From: Legionella nautarum
GTDB taxonomy: Bacteria; Pseudomonadota; Gammaproteobacteria; Legionellales; Legionellaceae
Reading direction: 5' to 3'
Assembly (NCBI RefSeq): GCF_001467895.1
Contig: NZ_LNYO01000022.1
Span: 44,511-108,510 of the forward strand
Length of the DNA: 64,000 bases
Below, piece by piece: positions 55,634 to 63,981 of this stretch. The position numbers were made by a program, and so were the translations under genes. The notes beneath the pieces are model-generated. The model ran no database searches and was not told the origin of the DNA. It saw nothing but the letters and a program-made list of their open reading frames with translations. Position 1 is the stretch's first letter. Every line of letters starts with the position of its first letter.

Positions 55634-56050
55634 TCAAGATGACAATGAGACCATTCCTTTTAATGCTTTCACATGTTGGGCTAATATTTCTTCTCGATAA
55701 AAGCTTGCAGGTAAACTGGGCTGCCAAATACTGTGTGGCCAAGCGCTATCCTTTTTATACCGTGCAACCACGTGAATATGTAATTGGGAAACAATATTGC
55801 CTAAGGCGCCGACATTTAATTTTTCTGGTTGAAAATAGTCTTGCATGATCTGCGAAATCACTGCAATTTCCTCGATAAGAATTTGGCGCTGAGTGGGTGA
55901 CAATTGATAAATTTCCTGAACATTTTCTTCTCTTGGCACTAAAATAATCCAAGGAAAATTAGCTTCGTTCTTAAAATAAACTCGCGATAATTCCCAATCG
56001 GTCAACCAAACCGAGTTTGTTTCAATACGATTATCTGTTGTAAAAACCAT
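55634..56050 (-). CDS. HIT-family hydrolase
   Basis: A 138-residue HIT domain protein. The active-site region NIVSQLHIHVVARYKKD has the HxHxx pattern (first His replaced by Gln, as in a known subgroup), and the N-terminus shows WIILVPREENVQEIYQL. HIT proteins hydrolyse nucleoside phosphoramidates or dinucleotides such as Ap4A. It is 6 bases from the FrmB gene on the same strand and may share its transcript. Confidence 0.88.
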   Translation of the reverse strand: MVFTTDNRIETNSVWLTDWELSRVYFKNEANFPWIILVPREENVQEIYQLSPTQRQILIEEIAVISQIMQDYFQPEKLNVGALGNIVSQLHIHVVARYKKDSAWPHSIWQPSLPASFYREEILAQHVKALKGMVSLSS

Positions 56051-56056
56051 TCTCTT

Positions 56057-56902
56057 CTATCCGTTCAATTGAGAAGCATGAAAACGTAAATGATCAGCGA
56101 TAAAACTAGCAATAAAATAATAGTTGTGCCCATAGCCTTCCTGCCAGCGCAGATTTAAACGAACCTTGGCACGTTCGCAAGCCGCGACAAATAACTTAGG
56201 ATTTAACTCCTTTTCAAGAAAAGGATCCTTTGTTCCCTGATCAATTAAAATCATACCATGGGGCCAGCCCTTTTCTACTAGCAATTCACAGGCATCATAG
56301 TTTTTCCAGAGTGTTTTATCCTCGCCTAAATAACCTTTAAATGCTTTTTGTCCCCACGGTGAATGCATGGGAGCACAAATTGGAGCAAAAGCGGATAGAG
56401 AACGATATTGTTGCGGTCGTTTAAACGCTATTGTTAATGCACCATGACCACCCATTGAATGGCCAAAAATGCCGGTACGTTCTTCATCTACAGGAAAATG
56501 GGCATTGACGACCCTGGGTAATTCTTCGCTAATATATTGATACATTCGATAATGCTTAGACCAGGGCTCCTTCACTGCATCGAGATAGAAACCTGCCGAA
56601 ACACCAAAATCCATAGAGACTCTGTCCCCAGGTAATTCGACACCCCGTGGACTAGTATCAGGGACAACGAGCGCTAAGCCCAATTCAGCAGCGACTCGTT
56701 GAGCCCCCGCTTTAGTAATAAAATTCTGCTCATTTGAGGTTAAGCCAGAAAGCCAATACAAGATCGGAACCTTATACTGCTCTGCTTGTGGAGGAAGGTA
56801 TAAAGCAAAACGCATCCGGCAATTAGTTACTGAAGAGGGATGTGCATAAACATATTGCATTCCACCAAAACAACGATTCTCTTCAACCAACTCAAGCGAC
56901 AT
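56057..56902 (-). CDS. frmB: S-formylglutathione hydrolase
   Basis: A 281-residue esterase D-type enzyme. The nucleophile motif GHSMGGHGAL has Ser149; PILYWLSGLTSNEQN is the N-terminal oxyanion region; HNYYFIASFIADHL, near the C-terminus, carries the His. It cleaves S-formylglutathione to formate and glutathione, the second step of formaldehyde detoxification. The gene follows frmA with a 14-base gap on the same strand, matching the usual pair. Confidence 0.95.
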   Translation of the reverse strand: MSLELVEENRCFGGMQYVYAHPSSVTNCRMRFALYLPPQAEQYKVPILYWLSGLTSNEQNFITKAGAQRVAAELGLALVVPDTSPRGVELPGDRVSMDFGVSAGFYLDAVKEPWSKHYRMYQYISEELPRVVNAHFPVDEERTGIFGHSMGGHGALTIAFKRPQQYRSLSAFAPICAPMHSPWGQKAFKGYLGEDKTLWKNYDACELLVEKGWPHGMILIDQGTKDPFLEKELNPKLFVAACERAKVRLNLRWQEGYGHNYYFIASFIADHLRFHASQLNG

Positions 56903-56916
56903 GAATTTTGCTCCTT

Positions 56917-58026
56917 TTAAAATGTGACAACTGTCCGTATCGATTCTCCATTGTGCATTTGCTCAAACACGTCGTTAATTTGCTCTAGAGGTGAGACCTG
57001 AGTAATCAAATCATCAATGTTAATTTTGCCATCCATATACCAATCAACTATTTTGGGTACATCAGTTCGCCCACGCGCACCCCCAAAGGCACTGCCTTTC
57101 CAAACTCTGCCAGTGACTAATTGAAACGGTCTTGTAGAAATTTCCTGTCCCGCCCCCGCTACTCCAATAATGGTACAAACACCCCAACCTTTGTGGCAAC
57201 ATTCCAAGGCTTGGCGCATAAGATTTACCTTACCCACGCACTCAAAGCTATAGTCGGCACCACCTTTTGTTAATTCAACCAAGTAATTAACTAGATCCCC
57301 CTTCAACTCACTTGAGTTAACAAAATCAGTCATGCCCATTTTTTCTGCCAAAGCACGGCGCTTAGGATTGATATCAACACCAACAATTTGAGCGGCCCCA
57401 ACCATACGTGCACCTTGAATGACGTTCAAGCCAATCCCCCCCAAACCGAAGACAACAACTCTTGAGCCAGGCTCTACTTTGGCAGTATAAATGACGGCAC
57501 CAATCCCAGTAGTAACGCCACAACCGATGTAACATACTTTTTCAAAAGGCGCATCCTGGCGAATTTTAGCCACCGCGATTTCCGGCAATACAGTGTAATT
57601 AGCAAAGGTGGAAGTACCCATATAATGATATAAGCGTTCACCATTCAAGCTAAAACGACTGGTGCTGTCGGGCATCAATCCTTTACCTTGAGTCGCACGA
57701 ATTGCTTGGCAAAGATTTGTTTTTTGTGAAAGACAATACTCACAGGTTCTACATTCAGGGGTATACAGAGGGATAACATGATCGCCTGGCTTTAAAGAAG
57801 TCACGCCTGAACCAACCTCAACAACTACCCCAGCCCCTTCGTGGCCTAAAATGGCCGGAAAGAGACCTTCGGGATCGTCGCCAGATAAAGTAAAGGCATC
57901 GGTATGGCAAACACCCGTTGCTTTTATTTCAACGAGAACTTCACCCTGCTTGGGTCCTTCTAAATCAACCATTTCAATTGTTAATGGCATCCCTGCTTTA
58001 TGAGCAACCGCTGCTTTTACTCGCAT
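56917..58026 (-). CDS. frmA: S-(hydroxymethyl)glutathione dehydrogenase / class III alcohol dehydrogenase
   Basis: A 369-residue zinc alcohol dehydrogenase. Catalytic zinc ligands: Cys in [12 protein letters not shown] (about 37-48), His in GHEGAGVV (about 66), and Cys ~174 in [10 protein letters not shown]. The structural zinc site is [15 protein letters not shown] (four Cys). The NAD fold has [17 protein letters not shown]. It oxidises the formaldehyde-glutathione adduct to S-formylglutathione. First gene of the frmA-frmB(-HIT) operon. Confidence 0.96.
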   Translation of the reverse strand: MRVKAAVAHKAGMPLTIEMVDLEGPKQGEVLVEIKATGVCHTDAFTLSGDDPEGLFPAILGHEGAGVVVEVGSGVTSLKPGDHVIPLYTPECRTCEYCLSQKTNLCQAIRATQGKGLMPDSTSRFSLNGERLYHYMGTSTFANYTVLPEIAVAKIRQDAPFEKVCYIGCGVTTGIGAVIYTAKVEPGSRVVVFGLGGIGLNVIQGARMVGAAQIVGVDINPKRRALAEKMGMTDFVNSSELKGDLVNYLVELTKGGADYSFECVGKVNLMRQALECCHKGWGVCTIIGVAGAGQEISTRPFQLVTGRVWKGSAFGGARGRTDVPKIVDWYMDGKINIDDLITQVSPLEQINDVFEQMHNGESIRTVVTF

Positions 58027-58525
58027 TTAAAATCCTCTTTACAATAAATTCCTAAGATTATGAGCAACATTCAATAAAAAAGAAACCAATTAACCTAATG
58101 ATTTAAAAACCATTATACAGAGAATAAAAAATCATCATTCCAAATAAGCACTGCTGGATTCCAAAAATTATCTGTAATCTAATTGGGCATTGTGCTGCAA
58201 TATTTTGCCACTTACAATGGAATAATTCATGAGAGTAAAAGTTCTGAGCAGCAAATAAAAATGACCATCCTAAATTGGCAGGAGATTGTCTCCAAATGGG
58301 ATTAGAGACTCCTTTTGTTGCTGAGTTTTTAGAGCTTGAAAACAGGATTACGATATCAGTAATCCTGATAATTTTGCTCCAGCAACACCAATATAAGGAG
58401 ATTTACAAACTAAAATATTATCTATCTCAGTTCTAATTAGAAATTAGATCAGTGTAACAATAAGTTTTTTCTTTCATTGCTAACTCGATCTTATAAGATA
58501 TACTTAAATTACAGCGAATCCCCTT
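58027..58525. other. Intergenic region frmA to LysR gene
   Basis: This 499-base stretch is the shared upstream region of two divergent genes. It contains an inverted repeat CAGGATTAC-7-GTAATCCTG (58343-58367). A start-less frame runs from 58248 to TAA 58434 (62 codons; text such as GLETPFVAEFLELENR), which may be a tiny gene remnant. I see no sure promoter by eye. Confidence 0.45.
58343..58367. promoter_or_regulatory. 9-bp inverted repeat, possible operator or decayed terminator
   Basis: CAGGATTAC (58343-58351) and GTAATCCTG (58359-58367) are perfect reverse complements with loop GATATCA. It lies 160 bases upstream of the LysR ATG and about 320 bases upstream of the frmA start. Too long an arm for a LysR box alone; function uncertain. 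Confidence 0.35.
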
Positions 58526-59413
58526 ATGCATAATATTAATATGGATCTCAATCAAATTCGCGCTTTTATTGCTGCCGCAGATTTTGGTTCTTTCACCTTA
58601 GCAGCTGATTTTCTTTACATTACACAATCGGCAATCAGTAAACGCGTTGCCTCGCTAGAATCTGAAATAAAAACACCACTATTCATTAGAGATCACAACC
58701 GTCTGATACTCACCGATGCGGGGAAAATTTTCTTACCCCATGCCATAGAAATGCTACAAACCGTACAAACAGGTATTTCATCAGTGAATCTGTTTCTTGA
58801 AAAACAAAAAAAGCCATTGAAAGTGGGGTTGGATTTTTTTATGGGCAGCTTCATGCTTCCTGATTTACTTGCTTCATTTAACAAGGCGCATCCTGATATT
58901 GATTTTTCAGTTAATTACTTATCACCTTTGATGAGTATGCGTGCCTTACGAAATCGCGAAATAGAACTTTGTTTGAACTGCATTAGTAATAAAATCATCC
59001 ACGAATTTGAGTTGATTCCACTATTTACTCTTCCATTCGTGATCAAAGTACATCATTCACATCCTCTAGTAAAAAAGAAAAAAATAGCACTTGACGATAT
59101 ACTCGACTACCCTGGCATAGTCATGCCCAAATACGCTCCACCTCGACAAGTTTTGGATAACCATCTTTTTCGGAAAAATTTATTTTTACATATCCAACAC
59201 GAGGCTGAGCCTATTTTTGCTTTACTTAAATTGAGTAAATTAGGGTTTGGATGGAGTTTTCTCCCAAAAAATATCATTGATAAAGAGCTAGTAACCATTT
59301 ATGAACACGAAGATTTATCAGTAAGGTATTTTATAATATATCGAAAAGGACATAAACTCAGCACAGATGCACAGCTGTTTATTGCGACCTTGAAAGAAAC
59401 TCCAGTTTTTTGA
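58526..59413 (+). CDS. LysR-family transcriptional regulator
   Basis: A 295-residue regulator. The winged helix-turn-helix spans about 5-64: MDLNQIRAFIAAADFGSFTLAADFLYITQSAISKRVASLE (from residue 6). The effector-binding domain follows (about 92-290), with a typical KVGLDFFMGSFMLPDLLASFNKAHPDIDF strand. ATG 58541 is another plausible start (15 bases in). The divergent frmA gene is a candidate target, though the 499-base spacing is long. The inducer is unknown. Confidence 0.85.
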   Translation: MHNINMDLNQIRAFIAAADFGSFTLAADFLYITQSAISKRVASLESEIKTPLFIRDHNRLILTDAGKIFLPHAIEMLQTVQTGISSVNLFLEKQKKPLKVGLDFFMGSFMLPDLLASFNKAHPDIDFSVNYLSPLMSMRALRNREIELCLNCISNKIIHEFELIPLFTLPFVIKVHHSHPLVKKKKIALDDILDYPGIVMPKYAPPRQVLDNHLFRKNLFLHIQHEAEPIFALLKLSKLGFGWSFLPKNIIDKELVTIYEHEDLSVRYFIIYRKGHKLSTDAQLFIATLKETPVF

Positions 59414-59420
59414 ATTGTAA

Positions 59421-59438
59421 GTTGGGTCTTGACCCAAC
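59421..59438. repeat. Perfect 8-bp palindromic hairpin
   Basis: GTTGGGTC-TT-GACCCAAC, 8 bases after the LysR stop codon, inside the wider TGTAAGTTGGG... repeat motif found elsewhere (62287-62297; reverse CCCAACCTACA at 9438-9448 and 38906-38916). No T run of terminator type follows. Confidence 0.7.
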
Positions 59439-59521
59439 AATTCTTTGCTAGACTCCCTTTCCAATTTCGTCGAGCTGGGTATAAGATTTAAGATTGAAAG
59501 CCCAAAATTGCAGAGACAATT

Positions 59522-60481
59522 ATGCATACTCTTTATCCGACCATAAAGCCTTATAAATGCCATGAGTTGTTGGTTAGCGAACCCCATACTCTCTATATAG
59601 AAGAAACAGGAAATCCAAATGGAATACCAGTAATAGGCTTGCATTCAGGGCCTGGCGAAGGTGCTGATGCCCATTTGCGGCGTTTTTTTGACCCACATAT
59701 CTATCGCATTATCCTTTTTGATCAACGCGGCTGCGGGCGCTCTACTCCGCATATTGAACACCAGGATAATAACACGCAAAATTTGCTAGAAGACATTGAT
59801 AAGATACGTGAATATTTAGAACTTAGCCGATTTATTTTATTTGGGGGTGGTTGGGGTTCTTTGCTTGCTTTATTGTATGCTCAACTCTACCCTCAACAGA
59901 TATCCACTTTGTTGTTACACCAAATTTTCTTAGGACGGACAAAAGATACCGAATGGTTGTATAAAAGAGGAGCAAACCTCGTTTTCCCCGATTATTGGCA
60001 GGAATTCATTGATTTTGCACCTCGCGAAAAGCAGGATAACCTTCCATTGTATTATGCTGAATGCTTACAAGGCGGTAATGAATTAGTACGAATGTCTGCT
60101 GCAAAAAACTGGGCTCTGTGGCAAGCGCACTGTAACAGCTTACAGGCTCATCTCAACATGATTGATCAATATAGCGATCCTCATTTTGCCTTGGCTCTTG
60201 CTTGCTTACAAACCCATTATATTCGCCACCATTATTTTATCGAAGAAAATCAAATTATCGCTAATGCGCATAAAATCAGGCACATACCTACTTACATCAT
60301 TCATGGTCGTTACGATATGATCTGCCCTCTCGAAGGAGCCTGGGACTTATACCAAGCCTTACCGGCTTCTAATTTAAGCATAGTTAGAGACGCTGGCCAT
60401 TCTGATCGGGAGATAGGAATTATTGATGCCATTATTGATGCCAGCAAAGAAATTTCACGACAGGGTTTAGATGCATGTTAA
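59522..60481 (+). CDS. Proline iminopeptidase-like alpha/beta hydrolase with Ser-to-Gly nucleophile
   Basis: A 319-residue protein matching the proline iminopeptidase (S33) family along its whole length: IEETGNPNGIPVIGLHSGP (HGGPG-like), IILFDQRGCGRSTPH, and the C-terminal IHGRYDMICPLEGAWDL with Asp and RDAGHSD with His. But the nucleophile elbow reads FGGGWGS: Gly110 (codon GGT 59849-59851) stands where the catalytic Ser should be (GGSWGS). Other catalytic residues are kept. It is read in the same direction as dtd and overlaps it by 7 bases, so it is still transcribed with a functional gene. Either an inactive paralogue, or an altered activity. Confidence 0.88.
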   Translation: MHTLYPTIKPYKCHELLVSEPHTLYIEETGNPNGIPVIGLHSGPGEGADAHLRRFFDPHIYRIILFDQRGCGRSTPHIEHQDNNTQNLLEDIDKIREYLELSRFILFGGGWGSLLALLYAQLYPQQISTLLLHQIFLGRTKDTEWLYKRGANLVFPDYWQEFIDFAPREKQDNLPLYYAECLQGGNELVRMSAAKNWALWQAHCNSLQAHLNMIDQYSDPHFALALACLQTHYIRHHYFIEENQIIANAHKIRHIPTYIIHGRYDMICPLEGAWDLYQALPASNLSIVRDAGHSDREIGIIDAIIDASKEISRQGLDAC

Positions 60482-60912
60482 CAGTAGTTCAGCGAGTTAA
60501 TGAAGCAAAAGTGGTGGTTGACAAGCAAACTGTAGGAGAAATTTCTCAAGGATTAATGATTCTTTGTGGCTTTGAAAGACAGGATTCGGAGCCAACTCTT
60601 TTACGAATGTTAGAAAAATGTTTGAATTATCGTATTTTTAGTGATGCTCAGGGTAAGATGAATTTAAGTTTAAAAGAGGTTAAGGGCGGACTTTTGCTTG
60701 TACCCCAATTTACCTTAATGGCTGATACTAAAAAAGGCTTACGCCCCAGTTTTTCCCATGCCGCTGCACCCGAAACCGGCCGCAGCTTGTTTCAGCGTTT
60801 AATAGACCTTGCTCAGGAAAACTATCCTCATGTTGCGAGTGGTCAATTCGGCGCTGATATGAAGGTTCATTTATGCAATGACGGTCCAGTCACTTTTTTG
60901 CTCCAATTCTAG
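60475..60912 (+). CDS. dtd: D-aminoacyl-tRNA deacylase
   Basis: A 145-residue homodimeric enzyme that removes D-amino acids from mischarged tRNA. SVQPxxx region is seen as LLVPQFTLMADTKKGLRPSF; the C-terminal NDGPVTFLLQF is the signature and ends the protein as usual. Length and start (MLTVVQRVNEAKVVVD) fit the family. Overlaps the preceding gene by 7 bases. Confidence 0.96.
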   Translation: MLTVVQRVNEAKVVVDKQTVGEISQGLMILCGFERQDSEPTLLRMLEKCLNYRIFSDAQGKMNLSLKEVKGGLLLVPQFTLMADTKKGLRPSFSHAAAPETGRSLFQRLIDLAQENYPHVASGQFGADMKVHLCNDGPVTFLLQF

Positions 60913-61012
60913 GTAATTACAGCGGGGGTTTTAGCTTGAGCGCTGAAGAATATTCCCAAGACTAAGAAAGTGGTGTAACATCAATTTTCGCACTTAAAAA
61001 AATAGAAGAATC

Positions 61013-61798
61013 ATGCGATTAATTGCTACTCTTTCAGCTTTAATAGGATCCTTAATGCTTTCTGCCTGTATTCATAAAGGCAATAACCCCGTTGATCCTT
61101 ACGAGTCAATTAACCGAAAGATTCACAATTTTAACATGGCCTTTGATGCAACCATGTTAAAACCGCCTGCTAAGTTTTATAAAAAAGTCGTTCCTTCTCC
61201 TGTCCGCAGAGGCATCAACAACATGTATAACAACGTCTATATGTTGCCCACTGTAGCCAGCGATGTTTTCCAGGGAGAGTTTAACTTTGCTATCAAAGAC
61301 AGTTGGCGTTTTCTAATTAATTCAACGATTGGAATTGCTGGTTTCTTTGATGTAGCTGATAAAGGCTTTAGCTTGCCTCCTCACTTCAATGATTTTGGTT
61401 TAACTTTTGCTAAATGGGGAAATAAGAAATCTGCTTATATCGTTATCCCCTTCCTCGGTCCAAGCACGATCCGGGACGGGCTAGGGTTGCCCTTAGATTA
61501 TCTGTTTACTCCTTACCCTTATCTACCTAGTGGAGCTGCTATCTATTCCATTGCCGCATTAAGGTACGTGGATCTACGCTCACAGCTGCTTGAAGCCGAA
61601 CCGCTTATGGATCAAGCCATTGATAAATATGCATTTATCCGTGATGCCTACTTACAACATCGTAATTTCTTAATTACAGGTGAGCAGGCTGATGCTGATG
61701 CTTCCTTGTATGTTGATGGCGATGATGTGAATGGTTATGTGGATGAGGAAAAAACTACTCCCGTAAAAAAACCAGCTATTCAAGCCCAGGCGAGATAA
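61013..61798 (+). CDS. mlaA: MlaA/VacJ-family outer membrane lipoprotein
   Basis: A 261-residue lipoprotein; lipobox LSAC has Cys19. The family's NPVDPYESINRKIHNFN (about 25-41) is followed by FGLTFAKWGNKKSAYIVIPFLGPSTIRDGLG (about 128-159), the conserved MlaA core, and DYLFTPYPYLPSG. It extracts mislocalised phospholipids from the outer leaflet of the outer membrane as the outer component of the Mla system. The C-terminal tail (about 230-261) is polar and low-complexity (Asp/Lys). Confidence 0.93.
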   Translation: MRLIATLSALIGSLMLSACIHKGNNPVDPYESINRKIHNFNMAFDATMLKPPAKFYKKVVPSPVRRGINNMYNNVYMLPTVASDVFQGEFNFAIKDSWRFLINSTIGIAGFFDVADKGFSLPPHFNDFGLTFAKWGNKKSAYIVIPFLGPSTIRDGLGLPLDYLFTPYPYLPSGAAIYSIAALRYVDLRSQLLEAEPLMDQAIDKYAFIRDAYLQHRNFLITGEQADADASLYVDGDDVNGYVDEEKTTPVKKPAIQAQAR

Positions 61799-61829
61799 TG
61801 CTTCACAAACAAGATTTAGACGAATAGAA

Positions 61830-62285
61830 ATGTTGCATATTGTCTTACACCAACCAGAAATCCCCCCTAATACAGGAAATATCATTCGCTTGTGCGCCAA
61901 CAGTGGCGCACAATTACATCTAATCCACCCTTTAGGCTTCACTCTTGACGATAAACGGATGCGTCGTGCAGGACTAGATTATCACGAATGGGCTAAGGTT
62001 GTTCATTATGACAATGATCAAGATTTTATAGAAAAGAACCAACAAAGGCGGATTTTTGCTTGCTCGACAAAAGGACAAAAAAATTATCACGAAATTTCTT
62101 ATCTCGACGAAGATATGCTGCTTTTTGGCGCCGAAACCCGCGGATTACCAACCGAATTAAGAGAAAACTACACAGCGATTCGTATTCCAATGTGCCCCAA
62201 TAATCGCAGCCTAAACTTATCAAATTCAGTTGCCATTATACTTTTTGAGGCTTGGCGACAACTCGATTTTATTGGCAGTGCCTGA
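61830..62285 (+). CDS. trmL: tRNA (cytidine/uridine-2'-O-)-methyltransferase TrmL
   Basis: A 151-residue SPOUT enzyme. N-terminal MLHIVLHQPEIPPNTGNIIRLCA is the TrmL hallmark with the NTGNIxR motif; HPLGFTLDDKRMRRAGLDY follows; the C-terminal ETRGLP, MCPNNRSLNLSNSVAI form the SAM knot. It methylates the wobble nucleotide (position 34) of certain tRNALeu. 31 bases after mlaA. Confidence 0.95.
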   Translation: MLHIVLHQPEIPPNTGNIIRLCANSGAQLHLIHPLGFTLDDKRMRRAGLDYHEWAKVVHYDNDQDFIEKNQQRRIFACSTKGQKNYHEISYLDEDMLLFGAETRGLPTELRENYTAIRIPMCPNNRSLNLSNSVAIILFEAWRQLDFIGSA

Positions 62286-62286
62286 T

Positions 62287-62445
62287 TGTAAGTTGGGGGC
62301 CTGGCTCATAGCTAAAATTAAGATGAAGGAGATTTTTCTCTATTTTATCTGACACCGTTCGGACTGAGGAGGCGTTTACGCCGTCTCGAAGTCTCACATC
62401 AGGATTTGCAAGGCTTTTGAGACGGCCTGAGCCCCCACGGGACAA
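62287..62445. repeat. Dispersed hairpin element, with a 46-bp-unit fragment
   Basis: Begins with TGTAAGTTGGG (62287-62297) right after the trmL stop, then the end of the 46-bp unit (about 62323-62351), then the same hairpin as at 9221-9232 (GGCGT-TT-ACGCC, 62371-62382), and the matching right part, 62383-62425. The right arm is mutated compared with the 9.2 kb copy (cttttgagac instead of cttcgagac). Confidence 0.8.
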
Positions 62446-62457
62446 CCCTCATCTCAG

Positions 62458-63453
62458 TCACGCCCTAAAAAACAAATTCTGAGCTATTCCATCTATTTCC
62501 AGCTTATATGCAGCTTCTTTTGAAAAAAAAGTTCGATAAAGCGGCTTTAAACCACCGCTTAGAATATCAGTGACTTTCTGATTAAAATCTCTTTCGTACC
62601 AATCTGCCTCGTTCAGAGCACAAATTTCTAAAACTCCGAAGATCAGCTCCCTATCGTTGTGATCGAACAATTCTTTTTCTTGAAGTTCTTGCCACAATAC
62701 ATGAACTGCCTGATATCGATTAATTAATTTTTGTTGTTTGCAAGTAGGTTCTTCGGGTGAAACAACCTCTTCTTCCTTGGTAACTTTGATCCCTTCTTGA
62801 GCTAACTTACTTTGCAAACGCAATTTAAAATCCGCCACAGTTTCTTTTATGACTCTTACGTTTTCAACAGTTTGTACTAAAGAACAAGAAAAATTAACCG
62901 CTTGAGCCTGCAATCTCAGTTGGAATTGCTGCACCGACCTGTGGAAATTTTCAAAAACCCTACCACTCATAGCCGCTATGTACTCTAATAACTCAAGCTC
63001 AGTCATTGCTATTGTCATTACGAGCATCCATCCAGGCTGATTCATATTTCTTTCTACAAGCCTTGAAAAATCGGAAGTATCTTGAAGAAAGCTTGCAAAT
63101 TGCGTTACATCACTAATGGAAGTTAAATCAAGAATCGTTTTAAAATCCGTATCCATTTTTATTGATAAAACAACACTGATAAGAGCAAGAAAAGTAGTAA
63201 GGCTATAGCCAATTTCTCCATAAGCCAACGATTGATGGTATTGGATGTAATTATATAAAAAATTAATCAGTAAGATATCCTTTTCATTAATATCAGTCTG
63301 GCTTAGCTCATAGGCGCCCAATTGAACCAGTTCATCTGCGCCAAGAACATTTTTCATCGGCTCGTATTTTTGATTAATAAACGTTGTTAACTCCAGAGCC
63401 TTACTATAATTTCCCTCCCTTAAAGCATCAACATAGACCTGTGCTTCGCTCAT
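62458..63453 (-). CDS. Orphan protein, 331 residues, mostly helical
   Basis: I do not recognise this protein. One hydrophobic segment (SLTTFLALISVVLSI, about 83-97) lies in a helical first half; residues 200-250 are acidic (KEEEVVSPEEPTCKQQ). No signal peptide. The ribosome binding site AAGGA precedes ATG 63453. The combination of an orphan with a single internal hydrophobic stretch and acidic tail region is seen in effector candidates, but nothing proves it here. It ends in DGIAQNLFFRA. Confidence 0.55.
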   Translation of the reverse strand: MSEAQVYVDALREGNYSKALELTTFINQKYEPMKNVLGADELVQLGAYELSQTDINEKDILLINFLYNYIQYHQSLAYGEIGYSLTTFLALISVVLSIKMDTDFKTILDLTSISDVTQFASFLQDTSDFSRLVERNMNQPGWMLVMTIAMTELELLEYIAAMSGRVFENFHRSVQQFQLRLQAQAVNFSCSLVQTVENVRVIKETVADFKLRLQSKLAQEGIKVTKEEEVVSPEEPTCKQQKLINRYQAVHVLWQELQEKELFDHNDRELIFGVLEICALNEADWYERDFNQKVTDILSGGLKPLYRTFFSKEAAYKLEIDGIAQNLFFRA

Positions 63454-63620
63454 TTTTCGTCCTTGATTCCACTCAATTTAATCCAGTATATCGATAAATT
63501 CATCTTGATAGCAAAATAATTTAACTATTTGAACAATTATCAAGAAGTTTTTAGATTTAATCTCCTAAATAACCTATTCTTAATAGTGAATGAATTAAAA
63601 AATTATGTGAGAAAATAATC

Positions 63621-63851
63621 ATGCCGGAATATAGTTATAAAGGATTCCAGATTTCCTATGAAATTAATTCGTCTAAAAATCATTTATACAAAGCGGATGG
63701 GAAAGTGATTAAGCAAGGAAAAGAACAATCTTCTACGCCACAAAAATTTCATACAGAACATTTTAGTGAAAAAGGTGCAAGGAGTGAAATAAAAAAATTA
63801 ATTGAACAGTACGTCGATTTTGAATGGCAAGAGTTCCATGAAATGCATTGA
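63621..63851 (+). CDS. Small conserved-looking hypothetical protein, 76 residues
   Basis: Product MPEYSYKGFQISYEINSSKN... is charged and basic (Lys/Glu-rich), with no signal peptide or membrane helix, ending ...VDFEWQEFHEMH. ATG 63621 has GAGAAAATAATC upstream, a weak ribosome binding site. Length and a plausible composition support a real gene, but its function is unknown. It is divergent from the 62458-63453 orphan. Confidence 0.5.
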   Translation: MPEYSYKGFQISYEINSSKNHLYKADGKVIKQGKEQSSTPQKFHTEHFSEKGARSEIKKLIEQYVDFEWQEFHEMH

Positions 63852-63936
63852 GTAGGCTAAGCTAGCCTACATTTGCATCAGGATACCGGTCTCTTGGACT
63901 TAAGAAAAGTGTTCATTTAACTGTAGTAGTTCAAAC

Positions 63937-63981
63937 TTGATCTGACAGTTGCCGGTTTTTCAGAAGTGTCTGTCAGGTCAA
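63937..63981. repeat. Imperfect 12-bp inverted repeat near the window edge
   Basis: TTGATCTGACAG (63937-63948) and CTGTCAGGTCAA (63970-63981) are complementary at 11 of 12 positions, loop 21 bases. The surrounding text looks like an end of an insertion element, but the element lies outside the window or is decayed, so this is only a candidate. Confidence 0.5.
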
